Origin: Xiphydria camelus
Lineage: Eukaryota; Arthropoda; Insecta; Hymenoptera; Xiphydriidae
Length of the DNA stretch: 64,000 nt
Assembly: GCA_963678675.1 (NCBI GenBank)
Contig: OY783196.1
Span: forward strand, 27,506,827-27,570,826
Direction of reading: 5' to 3'
Numbering within the stretch: position 1 is the stretch's first letter; each line of letters opens with the position of its first letter. A model generated the notes under the pieces. It saw only the letters and a program-made list of their open reading frames with translations, did not search any database and had not been told where the DNA came from. The position numbers and the translations under genes are program-made. This document shows, piece by piece, positions 34,847 through 46,190 of this stretch.

Positions 34847-35734
34847 GGTCAAAGCACATCTAGGCGAAGCGAAGCGACGCGAAGCGAAGCGCGGCGAAGA
34901 GAAGCGCGGCGAATTCTATCCCCTTCTCTACCAGGTATAAACAGCTATACCTGAAAATATCCATATATGGATACCCGGGTAGAGAAGGGAGGGAAGGGAA
35001 GCGCCGTGAAATGTCAGTCATTTTCGCCTTTTTCGCCTTTTTTATTCATTTTCGCCCTTTTCAAACTGATGAACGCAACGTGAAATGAGCCGTGTACATG
35101 TTTTGTTTTGAGAAATGGGCATTCGTGAGGAAAAATAGTATATGTCATTCGGCGGAAATCCTCGGATTTTTAAGACTGTGTTTATATAGATCGTAGCCTC
35201 CTCCCCAAACCATGCCTCGTGTTACTACCTAATTAAACACAGTCTGAAAAAATCTCGAATTTCCGCCTTATGATATAAGATACTATTTCGTGTGAGAAAA
35301 TTCATTTCGTTGACGAGATCTATCTTGGAAAGGATTTTCGAATCGTTAACGGAAGTGATCGACGAAACTTTACATCCGTTAACGAATTACATTCCGTCCA
35401 CGATAAACATTTCTCGCGGCGCTTCGCTTCGCCGCGCATCGCTTCGCCGCGCTTCGCTTCGCGGCGCTTCGCTTCGCTCAAGTGTGCGTTACCTCGTAAG
35501 AATCAATGGAAATATAAAAGGTAGCTTCGCTTCGCGGCGCGTCGCTTCGCTGCGCTTCCAGTCGCACAAGTGTGCTTATCCTAGGTCGCGGCTCTTCGCT
35601 TCGCTTCGCGTCGCGTCGCGTCGCTTCGCTTCGCTCAAGTGTGCGTTACCTCATAAGAATCAATGGAAATATAAAAGGTAGCTTCGCTTCGCGGCGCGTC
35701 GCGTCGCTTCGCTTCGCCTAGATGTGCTTTGGCC
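34847..35734. mobile_element. 888-bp element with GCGAAGCG-rich inverted ends
   Basis: The left end GGTCAAAGCACATCTAGGCG is matched by the inverse CGCCTAGATGTGCTTTGGCC at the right, and both continue into arrays of GCGAAGCG/CGCTTCGC repeats. A 75-base block containing AATCAATGGAAATATAAAAG occurs twice near the right end, about 156 bases apart. A further foldback sits inside at 35113-35297. The 129-residue frame across the right array is a translation of repeats and not a gene. No transposase is seen, and the target duplication is unclear. Confidence 0.7.
35113..35297. repeat. Foldback inside the GCGAAGCG element
   Basis: The arms share GGCGGAAAT, GACTGTGTTTA and AAATAGTAT-type blocks in inverse orientation, about 65 bases each, with a centre of roughly 45 bases. 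It may be a separate insertion or part of the larger element. Confidence 0.6.
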
Positions 35735-36287
35735 TTAATGATAACTAATGAGATAATTAGAGCGGAAGCCGCCTTATCGATTTCCTCGCCTCGATCACCT
35801 TCCGCAAAACGAGTCAACGAGTTCCTCGAATGCTGCTGCTTATACGTAATACGTTCCTCTCCTAGATTATCGACGCAATCCATACTCGGAAGGTCCCTCA
35901 TTTGGTGTACTCGACCTTTGAAAGCCCCACGAATTGCAGCAGGCAAATTTAATGCATATTTCTGTCGAATTTGGCGAGCGTGCGCATGGGTGGTCAAATG
36001 ACTCTTCGAGAGAGATTACAGCTGCCCAAATGACTCGTTACTTTGTAATACGTGTATGCGAAGAGAAGAGCATCGATAAGTGTTATCTTTGCAATTTTTT
36101 GCAGCATAGTAGGTATCCAAGAATTTAGGACCGCCATGAAGAATATTCGCCCAGTGTCGGGTCTCGGTCGAAATATTTCTTTCACATTTTGGTGATTACT
36201 TCACAAACTAATCAACGGACTTCTTTTAATAAGAAATTAAACTGAAAATTCGCAGGGCGATACACTCGCAAAGAAATACGGTACGTA
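35735..36287. other. Gene-free stretch
   Basis: Nothing supportable beyond short ORFs. Confidence 0.4.
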
Positions 36288-36506
36288 CACTGAGAAAAAA
36301 ATGTACTTGATCGAAATAAACGTGCCTGGAGTCCCAAGAGCATATTTATTCGATTTAAATGAATATTGGTTGGAGGCAAATATTAGATTATTGAATTAAT
36401 TAGATGTTATTTGAATCAAATCGATATTCATTTAAATCGAATAAATACGCCCTTAGGACTATCCAAAGGCACGTTTATTTCGATCAAGTACATTTTTGTC
36501 TCAGTG
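36288..36506. mobile_element. Family 2 palindromic MITE, copy B
   Basis: The element runs from CACTGAGAAAAAAATGTACT to ACATTTTTGTCTCAGTG with TA flanks. It aligns with 28219-28443 along its length, including AAACGTGCC and ATAAATACGC blocks. Confidence 0.85.
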
Positions 36507-39435
36507 TATAAATCTACTGCAAAGCACGGTATGCAAGTAATACTAACTGCAATCTGCTATGATAAACGCTGCGCAGTCAATGTCTCCAACTCGGGTGCCG
36601 AATGGGGATAATTCCAAGAAAGTGAGCAATTCTGGCTCAACAAATATCGTACCGACTGTACATCAACTTCTCGCGCGCGGTAATGTACGGACATCATACG
36701 AGGCGCCTGACGCGTTACAAACATACGCTTTCAAATATTCAAGAAGAAGTCTGCAGGTGAATCGACCGCGATTTCCGCTCCTCATCGCTGCGAGCGCTCC
36801 GACGAGCTTTTTTTTTCAAAACTGCAAGCACGTGCGATACTCTCGCTACCGTGCACACGCGAGAGACGGATTGCCGAACGGCATTATTCACGACGCGCTC
36901 ACCGGCTTCTTTTGGACATTGTCAGAAAAAGTGGGAAAATTGACCGATCGCACGCGGGCGCTCCTCTCCTCTCTCTTTGTCATTCACGTCCAGCGGAATG
37001 ACGAATCGGTGCACCCTGAATCGCGCAATTCTGGAAACGCGCGCGGTCCGGCTTCACTTTTTTTTTATCAATGCGACCTAATTTGTTAGAGGCGGTTTTT
37101 ACGGCAAATCCGTGTTTTCGAGAGGACACTGCGAATCGGTGGGCTTTCACGATGGCTCGAATGACCGATCGCTTTTTTCGGTATCGTTCTCGCGCAGCGC
37201 TTCGTGCGCTGGACGAAGTATTTGACCGTTTTTCATCGGACGAACGGAATGAGCTCTTCGAAATGTTAATCGATCGTGCTTATCGCGATTGGTCAATTGA
37301 TCGTCGTGATTTTCTTCTTGCAAAAAGTCGAGGAGGACGTTTATAGCTTGCACGTTTTCTAGATTTATAAAAGAATCCTCATACTTTGAAGTAAGTTACT
37401 TATTTATTTGCTCAAAACTAAAGTTCTGAATATTAATTGACCGCTCTTTTTTAATTTCTACCATCAGATCGCGATCAATCTGCATCGTCTTAGATACCTA
37501 AAGCGAAATCGTCGCGAACCGGATTTCCCTCTCGCCAAATATCGACATCCATACGATTCGGGCAACAAAATCGCGCGAAATCCGCGCTCGATTTGGGCGA
37601 AGAGCGCACGTTCTCGAACAAATCGTGAAATCGAATCGAGTTCGCGTCGCGTAACGGGTCCGTTCTCTCATGCGAAAGACACCCTTCCCGCGTGGTGCCC
37701 ACGCCCCGCGGGTAAACCCCTCGTATCGCACGCTCCCCTTCGGCTACCAGGAGCTCAGCATCCCCTATCCGTCCACGGTAACCCATGGAAACCTAGGGCA
37801 ACCCACGGCAAGCCCCATAATAGCCCCCGGCCCGGACCCACCCTCGAAAACGACTCGAGTGCAACCGCAGTCACCGCCCCTACCATGGCGGGCAAAATTT
37901 TATTATGCCCTTCCACGTGGATGAACCCGGCGAAGCGGCGGATCCTTCTGATTTATACCCGGATGCTTGACAAATACGTGGCAGACGCTACGTTCGCATC
38001 TTCGCTGGATTATATCGTTATAAAGCGCTCGTTTTTCTCCGTCACTCCTTTCCCTCTCTCCTTCCCTTCCAGGTAAATATCGGAGGCGAATAAGCGGATG
38101 GATAAATCGACGGCTACGCGCATACTGGAAAAACAACACCTCGCGATTTCCGCTCGACGTTTCAACTCGAGACTGAACAAAAAATGTAAAGTCGATTCGG
38201 CGCGTCAACCCCCCTCTATCGAGTGGCGTTCCGCGACGATCGCAGCTCGCCTCGCGCGAAAACCGCCCCAGCCCGTCTTCCGCGTCGAGGAGAAATCAAC
38301 GGCCCACCTGAACCGCGCGAGGCGTCACAAAGCGACCCCCGGTCTCATCGCGATTCAACCCCCCCGCGCTAAAAGGTCGACCAGGCAGCTCAGACCGCAA
38401 CACAATGCGCTCGCACCGCAGTGCGCGGCGACAATGGCGAGACGTTATGGGATTATTTATACTACACGCGTCCGCGTATACGCGCGGCGACTTTTCCCAT
38501 ACAAACGCGTCGCGTACGAGCCGCGCCGCGCCGGCACGCAGCTCTGCTCTCTCGCCGTCGCGCCGCGCGTTTTCCTGGCACGGGCCATCTGGCCGGGTGA
38601 TCCTCTCGCCTCTCCTTCGACGGGGCGGCGAACCTCAGAGCGAGCACTCGCGCGGAAACGTGAAACGTTTGATTAATGGACGGCCGAGAGGAGCGACGCT
38701 CGTCCTGCGGCGTAGCACCCGCGTATGCTTCTCGTATAGGATTTGCGAAAAGAGACGGTGGTTCGTTTCGTTTTTGACGATTCGATTGGAAAAAGTAGTT
38801 ATTTGTGATGATCTTTGATCGTTTCGTGTGAAATCCGTATTGAAATTAAATCAGGAGAAGAGAGAAGCTTGGAGCGTTTTTGAGATAAGATGACGACGAG
38901 TCGACGCGATTGTGACTCGGACGATCCTCTCGCATGAACTTTGAAAAGGCGGTGTACAACGCGCGAGCTTCCACAAAATCGTGCGCGGAATCGTCCGCTT
39001 TTGTAGCGCTACCGGAAGCGCGAACGGTGGACAACGGGACGACGAGAGGTGCCCTCGGCTCGGGGTGCCAGATATTCTACCCTTTGACTCCTTTGCCGCG
39101 CCAAAGCGTATAGCGACTGCGTGTACAATGGACTCCGAACAAGGTCTACGCGAAGTGGACACACTGGGTATACATTAGCGTCGGCCCTCGTGTCGAGTCT
39201 TTGACCGCGTTTACGCGCCGACGGAACACTTTTCATCTCTCGTCTTTGATCTGCACGCTCGTTTGCATAAAATCGCGATTTGCCGGCGAGTAACTACCGG
39301 GAAATTTTCGATGTTCAGTTCGAACGGATGGAAAAAAGAGATACGAGCAATATAGTTCCATGCGGATTGAATTGAAATTTGATTTTCTCGATCATCCGCT
39401 GCGCAATGAACCATATCAGGGATTTGCTCTAATGC
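36507..39435. other. Gene-free CpG-rich stretch with one doubtful ORF
   Basis: The only frame with protein-like composition is 37071-37346 (plus, 91 residues, helical LRALDEVFDRFSSDERNELF). It has no recognisable domain and no linked exon, so it is not called as a gene. The 192-residue frame at 38098-38676 is Arg/Ala-rich, typical of CpG-rich non-coding DNA. Confidence 0.4.
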
Positions 39436-39649
39436 CATATGAGACTAAACTTACTCGCCGGGAAAGAAACTTCAATCATTATTATCTCATTACTCACGAA
39501 ACTTTTGCCCACATCGATATAAGACTTTGTGGTAGATAAAAATGTAATCTCCAAAAATGCATTATATGAATACGAACGAAAAGCTCATAGATAATGAGAT
39601 AACAGTAATTCAAGTTTTTTCCCCGAAGAATTAGTTTAGCCTCGTACGG
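39436..39649. mobile_element. CATATGAG-family MITE, copy B
   Basis: The left end is CATATGAGACTAAACTTACT and the inverse is at the right, TTAGTTTAGCCTCGTACGG. Terminal repeats of about 50 bases include GAAACTTCAAT and TTATTATCTCATTA, mirrored as TAATGAGATAA. There is no ORF. Confidence 0.75.
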
Positions 39650-41629
39650 TGTAAGAGTCTTTACGTGGTCAGAATACGACTTATTCGCACCCTCCCTTCC
39701 CTCCTCGATCCAACATCTTTCAAATTACGCGTGGCGGGCCGTCCCACCGCCGCCGTAGCGACGGCAGCCACGGCCATCCGTTTAAACGGAAACAGATTGA
39801 GAGCTCGGAATCGCGCGAGACCACATGCCGAATCGCAATTGGTCACGCGACGGCCCTTCGCGCTCGTCGAACGCTCCTTGGCCCCCTGAGAGGGCCGCGG
39901 AGTAGTGTTTGGTGTTTAGGAGCCACGGAAAACCGTGCCGAATTGATAGACTCTTTCGCGCCGAGGTGGTCCCGAGAACGATCCCGCATCTGCGACGTAA
40001 CAGAGCGCGACTAAACGATCCTCTCGCCGTTGTACGAGAGGTGATGCCTACGCTTTGTACTTTGCAGTTATTTGAATTCGTGGTTGCCTTCCGCAAAGCA
40101 CGGCGCTGTTGATTGCGGAGCTGCGCCTGGTGAGAGGCAACCGCAAAATCCACTTGCTCGAAGTATAATAAGTGTATCGTATCGCGCGGTAAACGAGGAA
40201 GGTGATTCGAAAGAAAGGTACAATTTTAAGAAGACTGCGACGGTTTCAACCACGAAAGCTTCGCCTCGACCACACGGAAAAAAATTGAATAGTAAGGATG
40301 ATCATATCAGAATAGTAATTAAGTGACAGCTTTGATAATATTGGGTTGAATAATCTGTAGAATGGTAATTATCACTATTCGAACAGTAGTCATTACTATG
40401 CTCAAGGGTAATCAACACAATATTGTCGAATCTGTCGTCTATTTACTATCCTTGCATATTAATCGATACGTGGATGGAATGTGCAGCGAGCCAATGAAAT
40501 ATCACGTGGTCACATTCCGGGCACTTTCGCGTATTCTCTTCGTTCTTGTATGTTTCAGTAGGGACAATCAGGGATGGTTGTAACACGAAGTTGGCCCCTC
40601 GCTGCTACGGAAAGTAACGAAAACGAGGGGCCGACTTCCCGATACAACCCTCCCCGGTCTCTGCCGAAGTAGTAAGCAGTAGTACGAGAATCAGATTTCC
40701 GACTGCTCGGAAAATCCTTTTGCTCGCAACTTATCAAAATCTACGCGCAGCGGCCCTAAGTCGAGTCGTTACCTCCGTCGGGTCGCTTCGATTCTCAGAG
40801 ATCCACGACGCTCGTGAATTTGCGTTGCGTAACGTCGAGGCAATCGCTGCACACGTGCGCAAATCGGTCCGCTTTGTCGTAATAATAAGAGGATTAAGTT
40901 TTCCTGGTAAACTGTGAGCGCTCGAAGGCGAAAAGTCCCGTTTTGCGACGGTAGAGCGGTCGCTCGAGGGTATCGCGGTATAACCGCGCACAATAGGATC
41001 ACGAGCCACGCCCCGGCACGCCAATCGAGTGGATTTGCCTAATACAAATAGGACCGCGTGTCGCGGGCATAAAAACTGCCGTTCGGCAAGCTCTCCTCGG
41101 AGTAAATTTGACGTTAACTAAATAAACACATTGAAGTCGGCGACTTTTAAAGTGGACCCGATGACAGAATCGAGGTACGAGGGTCATTGTCGTCGCAAAC
41201 GTCGGCACCTTTGCCGGCTCTCCGCGGGAAACGTCCGTTGCTCTCTTTTCTCCCTCTCGCTTCTCAACCCCGCGCGACTTCGGCCGAATCAGGATCATTC
41301 TTACGACGCGCACACCTTGCGGCTGCTCGCTCGAAGGTACGAACTGTCCGCGTTTTTTCAAAGGAGCACCCGCAAGACCATTATGCGCGCATAAATCGCG
41401 CGTTCGAGTGTGGAGGAGCACTGCGAGGCGTAAAGCCGCGCCTTCTGCTTTATTCTCCTCGCGGATATTCGGAGTTTCTCGGGGCTCGTCTTTATCTTGG
41501 GATTTCGTGGATATATTGATAATGAAAAAATTGAAGAGCTCCGATAGAGGGGGTTAGAAGGAACGTTTCATTTTATTTTCCAATCTTACATACTTCGGGA
41601 TTTCGAAGAATTAACAGTGACATTGGCAT
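39650..41629. other. Gene-free stretch containing a miRNA-like hairpin
   Basis: No gene is supportable. The most structured part is the inverted repeat at 40576-40649, listed separately. Confidence 0.4.
40576..40649. repeat. 74-base hairpin, pre-miRNA-like
   Basis: Two 26-base arms pair: GGTTGTA, then a 4-base internal mismatch, GAAGT, one G-U position, then GGCCCCTCG with its inverse. The loop is 22 bases. The stem continues outward through GGGA/TCCC. Size and shape suit a microRNA precursor, but hairpins are common in this window. Confidence 0.4.
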
Positions 41630-41630
41630 T

Positions 41631-41706
41631 TGACCCTTTCGGGACGGCCGCCGTGCATGTACATAGCGTACATAACGTACATGTACGGCGGCCGTCCTGA
41701 AAGGGT
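41631..41706. repeat. 76-base near-perfect hairpin
   Basis: The 30-base arms ACCCTTTC, GGACGGCCGCCGT and CATGTAC are mirrored with two differences around a short loop rich in GTACAT. The right arm runs into GGGTTAA and the left is preceded by TTG. It probably represents a very short foldback element. Confidence 0.55.
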
Positions 41707-41879
41707 TAATATACAAATAGTTACGACATATTGGATCGTTCGAGAATGTACATCCCGAAACTACATTATGCATCAATTACTCGTATAATCAATATTTCCC
41801 GCGTCACCAAGCTCTCTCTAGCAATGCTCGCTATCTGGCGCGATGATCGCGTTCGATCGGAAGCGGTTCAACTATCAGG

Positions 41880-44271
41880 CTACGGGGAAATCGAAGCTTC
41901 GAAGTTTTCATTTTTTGTGCGCAAGACTTCAGTGATGACGTCGATATTGCTGTTATCTTCGTGCATCTGCTCTAAATGGGACATTATGTGACTGTACATG
42001 TCCGAGTAACTGGCAAATATTTCCGCGCACAACGTACACGGGTACGTTTTCTTTATGTTCACGAGTACGGATTCCTTGACCTGGGTAGCTGCAAACGAAA
42101 AAAAAAACTTACATTAAGAATCGAATGCATCACTTGACCGATAGCCCGACTAGACTCGAACCTGACCTTGTTTATGTGTCTTCAAATGAATCCCCAATGT
42201 TGTCCTGTTGATGAAAGCCTTCGGACATATCGGGCACCGGTGAGCGCGAGACAAGTGACCCCTCAAATGGTCGTTCAGCATTTTCTCATTCGTGCAAGCT
42301 TTTTTACAAATATTGCACTGAAACTCGCTCTTGACTACGGTATGTACTCTCGAGTGCTCGTCGACTTCCTTCACGCTGTCGAACTCTTTGCCACAGATCC
42401 GGCAAGTAAACTTGACCGCGGTCCCGTGTCGCGCCTTGTGGACATTCAATTGCTTCTCCGTTCGGAACTTCTTCGCGCAAATGTCGCACGGTAAATCTCG
42501 TTGCCCGGTGTGCGTGTTGATGTGACTTCTGCAAATCGGTTAGTTCGATATCACGGTGGACAGACGGGTGGAAATAGGAGGGAGAGTTTTTGTAGCTTTA
42601 TTTACCTATAAGCTTGCGCTTTTCTGAACGTAACGTAGCAAAATTCGCATTTGTAGAAATCCTGAACAGAAGATCGCTTCATTTTGGCTACTACATTATG
42701 ATCCTTCTCGTTTCGATTTACTACAGAATGAACGTCGCGATTATGCTGTCTAACGTCATCTTTGATTTCAAAAATTTCCGGACATTTGTGACACCGATAA
42801 GGGAGCAGCGGATCTGTGCTCGCGTGCAGTATTGCGTGTTCCTCGTATGACATTTGAGTCGAAAATTCCGTATCGCAAAGGTCGCAGGTAACGCGCTTCT
42901 CCGACGAATTTGATGATTTCTGAACCGAGAAAGCGTTACAAGCGTGACACGCTTTGTTGCCCTGCACTCGAGCGTTGCCAAAGTTATCGATATCGTTCCC
43001 GCATTCCGTACAACGCGAATCATTTTTGGAATTCGATATGGGACTTTTTAACTGATGGTCTGCCTTCGAGCGTGACGAGTCTTGTTCAATCGCGTAAGAA
43101 TAGTTTGGATCTCCGACGATCATGCCTTCTGAATCGTATTCGAATTTTTGGGGAGAATCTAATCTAGATGAAACATATTCAGTCGAAGCGCTCGATTCTG
43201 GACGCATTCTATCGATGTGTATTATTAAACGATACACCAATTTCCTCATTGCTAGTTGCTTAGAGATTATCGAGTTCTTTGTGGCGATACTATCAGGTTT
43301 TTCTTGGGTTTGGAAAGAGGTAGCTTCCGTACTTCTTTTATCCGTATCAGCCTAAAGGATATAAAATTGAAGATTATGCCAAAATGCACATTCTACGTGT
43401 TTTATTCCATCTTATGTATTCCATTCTTACTTCAAGTATTAGTTGAATCGAAGGACTCTGCGGTGGAGTCTCTAAATTTTCAGGTTCTGGATCCAGCTTT
43501 ATTAATTTCGAAGGTGAATCTTCAAGAATCTCTTCCTTCGTAAATGATAATGTTCCAACTTTACGTTTTTTACTGACTTCTGCAGACGAATGAAATTTTA
43601 TCATTAAACCAGTTGCTATTAATTAATGTGGAATATAATAATGTAGGAGTGCATTTAATAACTTATAATAATACACATATAAATTAGTATTTATCACCTA
43701 CCAAAAATGGTTGGAATGGCATTCGCTTTTAATTCGTTATTTGTCAAGAAGCTACTGCTTTCAAAATGTAGCTCACAAATTCGAGGATATCTAACGTCCT
43801 TCACAGAAAAGGAACAATTCTCTTCCCACTGTTTTCTAATACTGTAAAAAGTAATTCTTTACAATTACTATAAAAAGAACTAGAATGTATTTCTCTATGA
43901 CAGTTGAATAACTGAAGTTCATATTGACATTTTTTTAATTGGTCCATGTGGCAAATGAAATAAACATGTAAACGAAAATCGAAATCACCCAATGTTGTGT
44001 ATTATTAAGGACGTAATATATAGCGTTACAGTTTGTTTATCTCTGTAATACTGCCCTGTTAAGCATAAAAACTGAAAGCTTTCAGTTTAAGCTGAAAGTA
44101 CTTAAAAATGTAGATACGACTTTTATGCTTAACAGGCGGAATACATGACGGAAAATATATGTAATTATTGACTTACGTTTCATCTTCGGGAAAGGGAAAA
44201 AACACTATGTTTCTTTCATTCACTTTTGTATTTTCGTCCGAAATGCAACCGACCGCGATACAAATAGGCAT
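41880..44271 (-). CDS. THAP domain and C2H2 zinc-finger protein, 566 residues
   Basis: Six exons were rebuilt by phase: 44271-44177, 43841-43702, 43579-43431, 43351-42606, 42528-42167 and 42088-41880 (1701 coding bases). Residues 1-79 form a THAP domain: C4-x4-C9, the conserved Pro26 and Trp37, C54-x2-H57 followed by Phe58, and IPTIF at 74-78. A linker has a KKRK-type nuclear signal near residue 81. Residues 242-266 hold paired CxxC motifs. Eight C2H2 fingers follow, at about 283-304, 314-336, 363-383, 391-411, 419-439, 448-468, 475-495 and 515-535; the third and fourth flank an intron. The finger at 448 lacks the usual core Phe. THAP and C2H2 modules both bind DNA, so a nuclear regulatory role is likely; targets are unknown. 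Exons 1-3 are too short to stand out as ORFs, but phases agree at every junction. Confidence 0.9.
44052..44137. repeat. Short inverted repeat upstream of THAP exon 1's donor (intron 1)
   Basis: CCTGTTAAGCATAAAA is inverted as TTTTATGCTTAACAGG, with about 54 bases between that include CTGAAAG repeats. It lies in the first intron of the THAP gene. Confidence 0.55.
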
Positions 44272-44694
44272 TATTATGCTTTTTTATATCGAACGATCGG
44301 TGACGCGAAATGAATACAGAGTAATAAAAATTGTAAAATAAAATATATACACGCACTCTTAACCTAACAATAATCGTCGACAGACTCCATGTTTGATGCA
44401 CTATGTTGTAGATTCATTAAATGTAGATTCATACGGTCGTATGTACGATTGCCGCCATTCCGAGTAGTACGAGTTTCTCGTCGACGCTACTAGATGGCGA
44501 AATGATGTTCTTCTTAAATTATATCGATTCATTCTCACGAAAAAAAATAAAACGTTCGAAATTATAAATCCATTTTTAAAATTTGTATTAACCTCCATCG
44601 GCTTTTCTGTTAAATTGCCCCAGTCGCACATTCTTTGTCTTTAAAAAGATACTTGATCGGTAAGGAAGTGATTACTCTCAGTAAACGAGTCATA

Positions 44695-45070
44695 CCGTAT
44701 GTATCATCCCAAATTAAACACGCAGATATACCGACATTGCCGAAACTTTACCGACGGTCAAGAATTTTATAGTTAGAGTTGGCTTCAGAAGAGTGCGCTG
44801 TGTGTGCTGCGCGAGAGCGAAAAGTGTCAAACGTCTGATTTCCCGATAGCTGTCAATTCGGAAAATCGAAGTATTGAATAATAGACGAAACACTTCGATC
44901 TCTTGAATTAACAGCTATCGGGAAATCAGACGTTTGACACTTTTCGCTCTCACGCAGCACACACAGCGCACTCTTCTCAAGCCAACTCTAACTATAAAAT
45001 TCTTGACCGTCGGTAAAGTTTCGGCAATGTCGGTATATCTGCTTGTTTAATTTGGCATGATACATACGGT
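44695..45070. mobile_element. Large palindrome (two arms of about 170 bases) between the THAP gene and the next ORF
   Basis: The left arm starts CCGTATGTATCATCCCAAAT and contains CCGACATTGCCGAAACTT, GTTAGAGTTGGCTT and AAACGTCTGATTTCCCGATA. The right arm is the inverse with only a few changes. The centre is about 30 bases. A TA adjoins both ends (TCATA at the left, TAGATGA at the right). There is no coding capacity. It lies about 420 bases upstream of the THAP start codon. Confidence 0.8.
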
Positions 45071-45402
45071 AGATGACGTTACAAGACGGAACTCTCTGCA
45101 GAGACTTCCAGTAGTTACCTATAGAGGTTCCAAATGTCAGTGACCCGAATTACAATCGAGAGCGGTAAGTTTTGCGCTTGATAATAATTAAAATATAAAA
45201 AAATTGACAGAATAGCTGATTCGATAAGATCCTTTATTGAATTTAAAGAGATATTAGATACTATAGAAGGTATGATTAATAAAATTTCCCCTCCAAAACG
45301 ATCATTATGATCTCGACGTCGAGATCTATACAGTACAGTAAGATTTGTTCGTCTAAAGTTTCCATTCGAACGATGTGCTCACAAATGATCGCCTCGAATT
45401 GA

Positions 45403-45834
45403 TTACATCACATTTCCTCCCACTCGCCTCCGAACTTCCGCTTCTATTTCGCACGTTCTTCGCCTTGTGTCGCGCGCGCAAAGTGATCCAAGTTCTCCTT
45501 TACTATCGTAAATTCCCACGGGACTGTCTGAATCGCGCCGCGCGAAACTATCTTCCCAACTTAAGGACAAGAAGATGGGCTCTCTCGAAATTCTCGACTT
45601 ACCTTCAGACGACGCTCGAGCTTCTTTACGATTGCTCGGAGCTGGTTGGAATGTCGCTAGCGAAGCCGCGATATATTTCAAACTTCGGTAAGTACAGTTC
45701 TCTGGTATCTCCTTTAGCAATCTTTCCTCGCGCTCTTGCTGCAACATCTTCTTCGCGTGTTCTCTCGAGAGTCGCTTAGACGATAGTTGTATAGCTTTCG
45801 CGAGTACTTTCGAGACACTTCGGAATTTACGCAT
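45403..45834 (-). CDS. Possible small uncharacterised protein or first exon
   Basis: An open frame of 143 residues begins MRKFRSVSKVLAKAIQ and has a charged helical start (SREHAKKMLQQEREERLLKE) followed by a less typical tail. A good donor (GAAG|GTAAGT, near 45598) occurs after about residue 79, so the true protein may splice to an exon I could not find. I recognise no family. Composition is more protein-like than the surrounding CpG-rich ORFs, which is the only support. Confidence 0.3.
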   Translation of the reverse strand: MRKFRSVSKVLAKAIQLSSKRLSREHAKKMLQQEREERLLKEIPENCTYRSLKYIAASLATFQPAPSNRKEARASSEGKSRISREPIFLSLSWEDSFARRDSDSPVGIYDSKGELGSLCARDTRRRTCEIEAEVRRRVGGNVM

Positions 45835-45902
45835 ATAATTAAGAGGACTACATACTCGTTGTATTGTATGAAAATAGCGTCATTTTTCACATTTACATTT
45901 TA

Positions 45903-46190
45903 CACCGGGAGAAATAATTGCTGGTGCTAAAAAAACGTTTTCTTCAATCAAAAATATGATATAATTTCAGAATAAAGCTATAGTTTTCTTCGTACAAGAA
46001 AATATTTGGTAGGTTCGAGTAATTGTTTTTTTTTTTAAGTAGAAAGAATTTCTTGTTCTCACAACGGAATTCTTGAATCAAAAATATATATTTCTCGATC
46101 AATAATCTATATTCTTAAAATTTTATGAGATTATAAATACTTTTGATTCAGAAAACATTTTTTTGACACTAGCAATTATTTATCTCAGTG
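45903..46190. mobile_element. Family 4 CACTGAG-type MITE
   Basis: The left end CACCGGGAGAAATAATTGCT and the right end AGCAATTATTTATCTCAGTG are inverse, flanked by TA. The AT-rich interior has further inverse blocks (GAATCAAAAATAT, TTTTGATTCA). There is no ORF. Confidence 0.75.

Noticed and set aside
35292..35681. 129-residue ORF with RRASLRRASLR repeats
   Set aside because: Direct translation of the CGCTTCGC repeat array within the 34847-35734 element.
37071..37346. 91-residue ORF with helical composition
   Set aside because: No family, no splice partner, and surrounded by similar-length chance ORFs; insufficient support.
38098..38676. 192-residue ORF on the plus strand
   Set aside because: Arg/Ala/Pro-rich, overlaps other frames on both strands in CpG-rich DNA, no motif and no linked exon; a composition effect.
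44401..44631. Minus-strand ORF starting MCDWGNLTEKPME followed by a possible donor
   Set aside because: Not needed for the THAP gene, whose own ATG at 44271 begins a complete THAP domain; the donor is weak. It could be 5' UTR at most.
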